A DNA stretch of 64,000 nucleotides from Gliomastix tumulicola (taxonomy: Eukaryota > Ascomycota > Sordariomycetes > Hypocreales > Bionectriaceae): positions 2,418,001-2,482,000 of the forward strand of contig BCHX01000004.1 of assembly GCA_001599755.1 (NCBI GenBank). The letters are read 5' to 3'. Of this stretch, positions 10,181 to 19,042 are shown in pieces. The translations under genes and the position numbers were made by a program. The first letter of the stretch is position 1. Each line of letters opens with the position of its first letter. The notes beneath the pieces are model-generated. The model was given only the letters and a program-made list of their open reading frames with translations. It did not search any database and was not told the origin of the DNA.

Positions 10181-10497
10181 AGGTGACTGGAGTGGAGGTG
10201 CTAGACGTGCTTAGCCGCTGTCTGTGGTCGCCGCGGGTCTTTGGAAGGTCTCCAGCGCTGTGTGGCATAGGCTTGAAGGTTCATTATGATTAGGCTCCCT
10301 GTTCCAGTGAGGTTCCCTACGTCAGAGCGCTTAGAATCGCTGAGTGACTCTGTGGCTGATGATATAGCGCTCTCTTCGGAATAGCGGGAAACAGGCTTGT
10401 ATTTATAGAAGGCTAGCTTATAGTGCCTCTGTAGACTTAGTATAACTGTGCTCTTCGTGATTGTGCCCCAATGGACTGTGTAATTATATCTGTAGTA

Positions 10498-10902
10498 CTA
10501 TAAGTGTTCTCTAGTGGCACCCTTGGGGGTATCCGTGAGCCTTCCTTTAGAGATGATGTTTGTATGGAATCCATTGATGACGAAGACCTCTTTGAGCGTG
10601 AAAGTGGTGGTAGTTGGAGCGCCGGGCCTTCTGTAGCTAGTTTGAATTGTTTGAGTTCCTTTTCCTAGCATAGGGAATGAGGTTGACCTGGTCTCCACTC
10701 TCTTATTGTGAATGGGCTTGAATGAGCTAGTATCGAGGAAGTCGCGACTATTCACTATATGGATCTGTGCGCCTGAGTTGACGATCGTGCTCTGGGATAG
10801 CTTGTGCCTTGGTTGGCGCCTAGAGACTGAGAAAGTAGAGCTTTGTTCTGACTTGTAGCCTGAATTAGCGCCCTCGATTGAGTCATAAAGGACCTGAGTC
10901 AT
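10498..10902 (-). pseudogene. Copia aspartic protease (active-site Asp lost)
   Basis: The frame contains IVNSGAQIHIVNSRDFL, corresponding to the copia protease motif (x-D-S-G-A-x-x-H-x). The catalytic Asp is Asn here, explained by one G-to-A change (GAC to AAC). That is a RIP-type substitution and enough to inactivate the protease. Confidence 0.8.
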
Positions 10903-10971
10903 CGCGAAGAATGCTATGTTTGTAGGCGGGCTAGTGCCGGCGATTCCTTCCTTCTGATAGTGATCGTGTAG

Positions 10972-12051
10972 CTACTGCCACTGTGACTTGTCATTGAATT
11001 GGCGTAAGATGCCTGCATGGCGCTCCTCATTGAATGAGCGGCCTCTAAGTAGAGAGGCCTCTCCCGTTACAGTATATTTGAGTGTTCGGCATATCTTTGG
11101 GTCCCACGTGTGGCCATCCTTGCTGTAGGGGCACTTCTTGATTGGTTGGTTATCACGGTATTGGCGCTTAGTGCTTCCGCTTCCTGATGTGGTTGCGGTA
11201 TTAACCATGTAGGTTGATCCGCCTGGATTTGTAGAGACTAACGTGTTGTGAAGCATGATAGTATAGTTCTTGATTGTGTGTGGGATAGTCTTTCCTTGCG
11301 CTTGGGCATTAGTGATTGTATTCTTTGTTTGCTGTGCCTAAGAAGGAGCCATCTGAGCCCCCGCTGTGTTTATGAGATCGAGAATCGCTGTATCTCCCTG
11401 GACCTCTGGTATTCCGTAGGTCTTTGCAGTGAGATAGAAATGCTCCCAGTTATTGATCTATTTGAGCGCGTTGACCCTTGATTGTTTGCTTGATTCGAGA
11501 TGCTTATTGTATTTGGATTGGATTGAGCTTATTATTATTGTATCGGGAGGAGCTATACGCCGCTTGGTTTCGCGGAGAAGCTGACGTATAGTCCATCGTT
11601 TATCGGCGGTTGGGTCCTTATTCTCAGCGGCTGCCTTCGTGATGGTCTCCAGGATGACTGAGAGATGAGCGGGACTAATAGTCTCGTTCATCTAGTCCCT
11701 GATAGCCTGCAGGTGAACATGCTTTTCGCTGCGCTTGATCTTCTTGTTTGCGTTGGTCTTTTGCATCAGGGTTGCCACTTGCGAGATCTCCGTGATCGTA
11801 AGTTCGCCTGTATGTTTCAGTTTCTCGGCGGCGAACTTCTTGATCGCTTCGATTGTTGATTCTGGCTCTGGGTCCAGGTGGTCTTTGAGCGCGTTGTCTG
11901 GTTCGTCTGGGTTGATGACTGGCCATAGGTTGTCTTGTTCCGCATAGTTCCTGAGGATCCTGTACCAGCTAAGCCACTGTTGGGTCGTTTTGAGCTTCTT
12001 GCTGGTATCCAGGCGTGCGGAAGAGGTGAGTGTATCGTTCGTGGTCGACAT
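10972..12051 (-). pseudogene. Copia gag (broken)
   Basis: Likely start ATG at 12051 (MSTTNDTLTSSARLDTS). The helical capsid-like part reads NWLSWYRILRNYAEQDN-like sequence with WLSWYRIL. Stops occur at 11692 (GAC TAG ATG, probably CAG to TAG) and 11458. A damaged nucleocapsid knuckle is seen at CPYSKDGHTWDPKIC near 11100. All pieces share the pol frame, so gag and pol were one polyprotein. Confidence 0.75.
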
Positions 12052-12189
12052 CTTGGGTAGTTTTCGCGCTCTCGGAGAGCCGTTTTCGAGCGGTATATCG
12101 TTGGATCGGGAATTTTGAGGGAAGATGAAGGAATTACCGCATGAGGGGTTCTTTTCTTGTGCGTGTAAGTGATAGTTACGGGGCGTAAT

Positions 12190-12208
12190 GCCCACCCGGG
12201 CTCATAAC
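12190..12208 (-). other. Primer-binding site, half initiator-tRNA type
   Basis: Immediately inside the 5' LTR the minus strand begins GTTATGAGCCCGGG. Its complement ends CCGGGCTCATAAC, which has the form of the 5' anticodon-stem strand plus anticodon loop (CAT) of initiator methionine tRNA, ending at about tRNA position 39. Priming by a 5' half-molecule of tRNA-iMet is known for Drosophila copia and yeast Ty5. The match was recognised by eye and not by alignment to the host tRNA. Confidence 0.7.
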
Positions 12209-12368
12209 TGCAGCATTATGCGGCCCTCGATGCGTTGTAAAAGCCTTGAATTGCTACAAATGAAATAGCGCACCGATTGTGTGTATATCTAGTGTGTGTG
12301 GGGCTAGGGCTCTCCATCGGCCAATCAGGCGCGTCGTTCCACCTTACAATACGCGCTCAACTTCAACA
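12209..12368 (-). repeat. 5' LTR of the copia element
   Basis: 160 bp with TG...CA ends, followed by the target duplication TCCCG (12369-12373). It should hold the element promoter, transcribing leftward and away from the TFIIIC gene at 12604. Confidence 0.95.
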
Positions 12369-12603
12369 TCCCGGCTCTTTGACAGTGCTCATCAGCTCCA
12401 CTAAAATCTTGCTTGCATTCGGTGCTCCCCTTCGCGTCAACAACCCAACCAACGTCACCAGTTGGGGTTACCTGTTCAATCCATCTTCGTCGCCGAAGCG
12501 TGAGCTTTCACTGGGCATTCTTTCAACCTGGTCCGGATTGGAGGATGCTTGCTCCTACAGAGACCCCACCAGACAGCCAAATTGATACGCTTTGGTAATC
12601 ATA

Positions 12604-14108
12604 ATGGCTGACGGCGAAGCTTCGACCTCGCTCGCACCCGGAGAGCCGGCAGCTGTCGCCATCCACGAGAACTCAGATGACGGGGTGATGGACGACGAGC
12701 AGGAGTGGGAATACGAGTACTCTACCACCGAGACAGAGGTATGTGCGAGCATCTCCAATTGGCATGGATAAAACCTGTTGACAGTATCGTGCAGACCTAC
12801 TACCTAACCATCGAGCTCTCCTATCCCGAGTACATCGCGCCCTCAAAGGCACGAGGCATCCATAAGACCCGCGGCGGCCATTACAAAACCTGGCTGGGCC
12901 ACGCCAACGATCCGGGCGAATCACTTGAGCCGGCGAAGGCGAAGAAGGCTGGCGCTAGCACACGGCGCGACCAGGAGCCAGCAGAAGCCGGGGACAATGA
13001 CGAGGACGAGGAAGAACCTATCCCCGCCGGTGTAGCGGATGACGACAACTTGGAGATCGATCCTAGCCTGATGAATCAGACCTACGAGATGGACGCGGAC
13101 CGCAGAGAGCAAGAGAAACAGCAGGCCAGCCGCGATCGGCAGAAGAGCAAGGCCACGAACGACAGCGACAAGCGGGAGGCCGAACCTGTTCTACAGCCTA
13201 TACAAGATATCCAGGTTCTGGACCTTCACTCTAAACGGCCTTTTATCTCTTACAGAGGACGGGTGTTTGAGGGCGAATGGGCGGAGGTGGTTGGGACGGA
13301 GCTGATTCTGACGGATCACGACGACAAGAACATTAACCTGCCAGCCCTCCGCACCCTGCCCGGAGATGTAGATCTTCTGGCGGCAAGCTGCTCCAGGATA
13401 CTCACGACGGAAAAGACACTTAAACCCAAGGAGCCAGAGGAGGACCCCCTGGCCGAAGTACGGAAAGAGTGGCTCATCAACATCCCCCCCGGCGTGGACA
13501 AGTCGGGCGAGAGAGCACAGCAGGCGAGCTTCTTGGAGAAGCTGATCGGGCTGAAATTGAAGAAAGGGGAAAGTGACCAAGTCACTGTGTACGCAAAGGA
13601 AGCCATCGGGAAGAACTTCAAGGACCAACGTGACCCAACTTCGAAGCCCCGGAGGAAGATACTTGACCCGAACGAGGAGTTGGACGACGACGGTCGACCA
13701 ACCGCCAAAAGGCCTCGCTACCCACGGCGTGGACGTCGTAGGAGGGGGTCGGGCCGAGAGCCAGTTCGCGCCACACCGCTTGATGAGAGACTCTCAGTGC
13801 CGACGCCTAGTCGCTGGAGAGATCTTCGAGAGGCCGGGGAGGGAGAGGAAGACGAGGACATGGATGCCACTAGCGATGACATCGATAGCCTTGACAAAAA
13901 TGACGAGGAAGAGGAGGACGAGGGCACCGATAGCGACGACTCAGACGGCAGTCAAGGGTCTGGTTCCAGCCAACAGAACGACATCGATGATGATGACGAG
14001 GAAGACGAGGACGATGATGAATACGGCGACCTAGACAGCGACGCTAATCACGCGAAAGGCAATTCACGAGGCCAAGGGCAAGACGTGGTCATGAGGGACG
14101 TGGGCTGA
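12604..14108 (+). CDS. TFIIIC tau55-like subunit (triple-barrel domain, TFIIIC_sub6)
   Basis: TFIIIC binds the internal boxes of tRNA genes and recruits TFIIIB for RNA polymerase III. Exon 1 is 12604-12738 and exon 2 is 12795-14108; the 56-nt intron starts GTATGT and ends GCAG. The product has 482 residues. The triple-barrel family is recognised from EWEYEYSTTETETYYLTIEL at residues 34-53 and, about 160 residues later, LDLHSKRPFISYRGRVFEGE followed by WAEVVGTELIL. The second half is basic (PRRGRRRRGSGRE), then strongly acidic with long Asp/Glu runs to the end. The closeness of the copia LTR, 235 bases upstream, means that the gene's original distal promoter is now 7 kb away. Confidence 0.88.
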
Positions 14109-16724
14109 TACGATGCGCCCCAGACCATCAAAAACGACTCGTCGTTAAACCGTTGACGAAGTGGTTTCCCCCCTCGACGCTCGAAATTGCCTCTTCAAAG
14201 GATCACGAGAACTTTCAGGGTTGCATCGTTTGGTGACATGGAGGATCCTTATCATTGCAGTGGAGGAGGAGTGGTGGTTGCCGGTTCGAGCGCCAAACCA
14301 GCTTCATGAGGTCGAAATTTGAAGCTCTCACGACGATCGTGTGGTATGTCTTCACCAAACGCGTGGGACGGATGAACGCACGCAGACGTCTGGGCAACGT
14401 GATTGGCTCATGGCCTCGACAACGGGAGGGGGGCCTCGAGCGACCCTCAAGCCACACGAAAGCCAAAGCAGCGTGCGAACGATGCCATGTGGAGATCTGG
14501 TTGGTGGTCGTTGGCGCGCTCCCTGGCGGTGTGGTGCCGCGTGGAGGGTATAGTACCGATAAGTATCTGAGCCCTAGAGTCTCTTAACCCTGCAGCACAC
14601 ACCCTCTTTGCCGACAATCATCTGCGCGATGTTGCGGCTGGATGACCAGGACCCTCGTGCTGGGAGTGTAACCCAACAACACCCGTTGCCCAGGGATGTT
14701 GGAGAGGGATCAAGTGATTGGTTCGTCTGCATCCTGATGTCACCACGTGCCGCGAGGAGGTGGGATTTGAGGATTACCCTCTCACTTCCGGATCCGGTAC
14801 AGTACATAACAGTTCCCTCGCAAGTGCCTGACGATCTAGTTGTACCGGCTTTCCTCTCGGCTGTCAAGCGGCGGAAGAAAAACTTGAGCCACTTATACAC
14901 CCATATTGTATGACCCTATAGCTCAATTATTGTTTCGGCCACTTGGCTGTCAAGCATCTGGTAGCGCGGCTCTTGTGTGTGTGGATTCATGTCGGGCCTT
15001 CCACATCGCATCACCACCTTGGGTCATTTTTTCCTGCATGAGTTACACGAGACATCTTGGTCATGCGGCGACTCAGAAAATGTCAGTGCATCACTAAGAA
15101 ACCATTTGGAGATGGCCTCGAAAACGTTTTAGAAGTCCAAACTGCGACCTGCCGTCATTTTTTGCCCCTTATTGACAAAGAAGGTGTTGGGGATGGCGAG
15201 GGTCGCAAGTGGCGGCGGCCTGTCCAGGGGCCGCCCAACCGCCATCTAGAAGCATGGATGACGGTCTCACCGAAAATCGGAGCGCTGCATCTAGATTCTG
15301 TAGGGTAGTAATCTGCAAATCTGGCTTCTCCGCAGAATAGGTAGTCGCCGTCGCCCAGTGGCCGGCATCGCCAGGAGTCGTGCATCCTGGGCCTCCCTGA
15401 GTAAGCGAGATCCTAGCCCTGGCCTCTGGCTAGGCGACGTTATTGAAGAACCATTGCAGTGAGTCGCTTGCGCCGTCGTGGGGCGGCCCAGGCCACGAAT
15501 CGTGCCTTTGCAGCGCGGCCTTTCTCGCCAAACGCCGGCGGGTGACGAGGCGCCATACTTTGGGTTCTCGACACAGTGAATCTGTCAATCTTGTTGTAGT
15601 GTGTCGTACGTATGCCTCGCTAGCCCGGGGAAGTACGAAGTCCCCCCCTGTTCTGCCTCATGCCGCATGCACGTAGGTAGCCTGAAGGGAAAGCATGGTA
15701 GGAGGCCACGCGGCTGAGCTGAGAGGGCCAGGCTGCAGATTCCTGCCCTCACTGAACTCACTGTGACGCTCTGTGCCTTCCAGACCTTGCCCGTGCCTCT
15801 CAGCTGTGACGGCAGCCGACACGACGGGACTTGGTTGGCTGACAGTGAATGCCAGCGAGTTTAACCCGCAGCCAGGTACCCCGCCGTCACTCTGCGCTGT
15901 CGAGGCCTGCTGCTGGCCGCTACTGGCGGTGGTTGGGTACACGCAAGTACAAGCTGCCGCACCCCCTGCCTCCCATCCCTGTGCCCCTCTTCGGGTTACC
16001 GCCACCACTCGGTGGGGGCCCCACCCTCCCACTTCTAAAAAGGGTCCCGCCCATCTTTTCCACGAAGGTACTTTGGGGGCAGGTGCGGTGCAGGAACGGG
16101 CTCTGCTGAAGGCCGACTGACTAGCAGCAGGCCCGTCGAATGCCACCGAGTATCACCAACACCACAGACATTTATCCTCACCTCGCTCCCCCCTCTCCCC
16201 GTCCCCCATCCCCCCTCCCCTTCGTCTTTTTTTCTTCTCCGTCTTGGATTGCGACATGCCGCGAGCGGTGCCGTGATCATTCACCCTCCTCCCCCCTTCC
16301 CCCGGTTCTCTTCATGATGCCTTCACAGAAGCCGGAACTATAAAATCACTATCAATCAGACATTGTCGCTTCCCTCGTTCAGCACATATCGAACCCCCCC
16401 CCCCCCTTCTTCCGTTCTGCTCCCCTCCCCTGGCGTTTGATCATTCTTTGGTCCTGGGATTTCTTTTTCTTTCTTTATTCTCTCAGTTCAAACGTCAACC
16501 AGGTTTCCCGCGATCGCCCTTCGACCACCTCCGATTGTCGCATCCGAAGGTCCCGTCGTATTGGAGCCACCGCTTCCGCACTTGCACGCCTCGCCGATCA
16601 TCCGCCAAGCCACACGACGCATTACCAATCGTGGAGGATTTATAATAAAGAAAAAATAAATAAACAGAGGAGCTGTCGTTCCGAAGTTTTCTGCTTGGGC
16701 AACCCCGGTGCAGAATAGCCCGCG
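14109..16724. other. Long intergenic region upstream of VPS62-like gene
   Basis: 2.6 kb without a supported gene. Short frames at 14255-14587 and 15658-16146 look like chance. The last 600 bases are pyrimidine-rich, with a C13 run at 16394-16406, and probably form the promoter and leader of the gene at 16725. No tRNA was found; a B-box-like GGTTCGAG near 14283 lacks partner arms. Confidence 0.5.
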
Positions 16725-18263
16725 ATGTACTGGGTTCGGCGGGCCACCATCTCGGTGGTGCTCCTGCTCCTCATCTCCTTCGCCGCGTGGGCGGTCCCCC
16801 GCGCCCTAGACCCGACGGACCGCAGCGCGGAGAAGCGAGCGAGGGACAAGATGTGGGTGAACAGCAGTCCTTACTTCTGGGACAGGCAGGCGTGCCGCTG
16901 GATGGGACTGTGCGGACTGCACCATCTGCGGAAGGATCCCGCTTCGAGGGGCGAACATGACGACGACGACGACACTATCGGCGGCGAGCTGAGGAGACGG
17001 TCGCCAGTCTGGGAGGAGGATGTCCCCAAGAGGAATACGAAGCGTAACGTCCAGGACCGGAGGAGGATACTCAAGGACGTGCCCGACTATGTGATGCAGT
17101 ATGCGCCGCTCGTCCACCTCTACTCGGACGAGGAATTCTGGCCGTCTGACATTAAGGACCACGTCGATCATATGACCGTCTGGGTCGATGGCGAGCCCCT
17201 CAACTCGACCGAGACGTGGACGCTCAATAACCTTCACCTTCTCAACAAGTTTGAGGACTCTACAGTCATGCTCGTGAGCAATGACGACGTCGAGCAGAGG
17301 CCTGACTGGCTTCACAGTCACCGCAATATCCCGAATGACTTTGAGCTTGAGAACCCGGAAGACGGCGGCCAGAAAGCCGCGGAAGGGCACGACGAGAGCT
17401 CGCCTTTGGACAAAGAGTCTACCACCTGGTATGATGTCGACAAGAACCATCCGATCCACCGCATCGCGGATCCGAGGAGGTACGGCCGTGCTGGCATCGA
17501 GGCTAATCGGAGGCGGCGGTTGGCGCCCCGCGGCCACAAGCCGGACGCCGACGGCTTTTCCAATGCGCCCGCCGTTCTTGTGCTTGTTGACAAGGGCTCA
17601 GGCGTCGTAGATGCCTTCTGGTTCTTCTTCTACTCGTACAATCTGGGCCAGACGGTGCTTGGAGTCCGATTCGGCAATCACGTCGGTGACTGGGAGCACT
17701 GCATGGTTCGCTTCCAGGATGGCGTCCCCAAGGGCATCTACTTCTCAGAGCACGAAGGTGGCCAGGCCTACGCCTGGAACGCCGTGGAGAAGTCTTCGAC
17801 CGGTCGACCCGTCATCTACTCCGCCGTCGGCTCCCACGCCATGTATCCGCTACCTGCCAAGCATCCCTACGTCCTGCCCTTCAACCTCCTGAAGGACATC
17901 ACTGACAAGGGCCCCCTATGGGACCCCAGCCTCAACAACTACGCATACCACTACGACTACACAAACGAACATGACGTGGACCTCGAAGATGGCGACGAAG
18001 ACAAGGAGGACCACCCGCCGCACAGCCTGGTCCCCGCGTCGAAGAACCCCAACGCCCCGACCTCGTGGTTTCACTTCCGAGGCCGCTGGGGCGACGAGGT
18101 CTACTCTCTAGCCGACCCCAGGCAGTGGCGCCTGTTCGGCCAGTATCACTACGTGACGGGGCCCATTGGTCCCAAGTTCAAGTCTCTGTACCGTTCCAAG
18201 CTGTGTCAAGCCAAGAAGTGCAGGATCGCATACGAGCTTGACCCGTCTCGGACATGGTACTGA
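16725..18263 (+). CDS. VPS62: Vps62-family vacuolar sorting protein (DUF946-like)
   Basis: Single-exon gene of 512 residues. An N-terminal hydrophobic signal/anchor (ISVVLLLLISFAAWAVPRAL, residues 9-28) is followed by a lumenal domain. The Vps62 signature is clear: YAPLVHLYSDEEFWPSDI (about 127-144), then FWFFFYSYNLGQTVLG, FGNHVGDWEHCMVRF, SEHEGGQAYAWNAVE, RPVIYSAVGSHAMYP, and the C-terminal FHFRGRWGDEVYSLADP. In yeast VPS62 is implicated in delivery of cytosolic proteins to the vacuole; the biochemical activity is not known. An acidic linker (HDVDLEDGDEDKEDH) is inserted near the end. The family assignment is firm, the function is only that of the family. Confidence 0.9.
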   Translation: MYWVRRATISVVLLLLISFAAWAVPRALDPTDRSAEKRARDKMWVNSSPYFWDRQACRWMGLCGLHHLRKDPASRGEHDDDDDTIGGELRRRSPVWEEDVPKRNTKRNVQDRRRILKDVPDYVMQYAPLVHLYSDEEFWPSDIKDHVDHMTVWVDGEPLNSTETWTLNNLHLLNKFEDSTVMLVSNDDVEQRPDWLHSHRNIPNDFELENPEDGGQKAAEGHDESSPLDKESTTWYDVDKNHPIHRIADPRRYGRAGIEANRRRRLAPRGHKPDADGFSNAPAVLVLVDKGSGVVDAFWFFFYSYNLGQTVLGVRFGNHVGDWEHCMVRFQDGVPKGIYFSEHEGGQAYAWNAVEKSSTGRPVIYSAVGSHAMYPLPAKHPYVLPFNLLKDITDKGPLWDPSLNNYAYHYDYTNEHDVDLEDGDEDKEDHPPHSLVPASKNPNAPTSWFHFRGRWGDEVYSLADPRQWRLFGQYHYVTGPIGPKFKSLYRSKLCQAKKCRIAYELDPSRTWY

Positions 18264-19042
18264 TGAACAATCATCCTCACCATCAACACACCTTGCTTTT
18301 TGAATTTGAATATTACACCTCGTCTGCACAAAGACGTCGCAACAGCGTTTAGAGATCCCTTATATTAGATGCGATGGGCGATCGGTTGCTACAATTGGAT
18401 AGGAGCGCTGATTAGTGTTAGAAAGGCGTTCACATGGCGTTTCGGGCGGTTGCTTTTTTTTCCTTCCTTGCTTTTCGCTGCTCTCGGAGTCTTTCCTCGC
18501 TGGGCTTTGATACCCTATGGCTTTCCCAGCGAGATAGATGGGGCTTTGTATATCGTTACTTAGCAAATCCTACCATGATTCATGATACCGCACACTGGAA
18601 CGCGATGTTTGATTGACGCCTTGATAGGCTTTGTAGTATTTCAGGAGGAGAGTCATCTAAGTAGTCTTTGATACACCAAGATGGGATGGGTCGTATAAAA
18701 TATCCAACGACATGAAACATAAGAAAGAAAATTTTGGAACGCATGGTATCACCTGAAATCGTTACAACTGGACCTCAATCCCCTCCGAACCATGAAGCCA
18801 CTTCCCCTGCCACAACCAGAAACTCCAATATTAGAGAAAACAGCATCCATTCTCAACGCCAAGCACTGTCTCTCGCATGAGGAAAAGGAAAGAAATGACA
18901 AGAAATGCTCAAGGGAGGGAAGCGCTGAAGTAGAAAAGAAATGCCGGCTGCTGACGGAAAGACAAGGGCTGAAGCGGGAATGGAAGCTGACAGTCTCGAA
19001 AGGAGGGGGTTAAGAAATCCAAAAACAAACATCATCGCTCTT
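18264..19042. other. Convergent 3' region, nothing seen
   Basis: AT-richer sequence between two convergent genes; only short random frames. Confidence 0.6.

Larger units (their letters stand above)
5274..12368 (-). mobile_element. Ty1/copia LTR retrotransposon, RIP-damaged, with an extra plus-strand gene
   Basis: A complete insertion bounded by 160-bp direct LTRs and the 5-bp target duplication TCCCG (5269-5273 and 12369-12373). It reads on the minus strand in the order primer-binding site, gag, protease, integrase, reverse transcriptase, RNase H, polypurine tract. Integrase before reverse transcriptase defines the copia superfamily. All coding fragments from 12051 to 6754 lie in one frame (5,298 bases, 1,765 codons before the terminal stop), yet at least seven in-frame stops break it (at about 11692, 11458, 10972, 10498, 9883, 8581 and 7840). 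There is no net frameshift, which fits C-to-T/G-to-A mutation and not general decay. The interval between RNase H and the 3' LTR (5434-6753) holds an opposite-strand spliced gene. The element itself cannot make its proteins. Confidence 0.93.

Noticed and set aside
14281..14296. tRNA B-box-like GGTTCGAG
   Set aside because: No matching A box at the proper distance and no acceptor-stem pairing.
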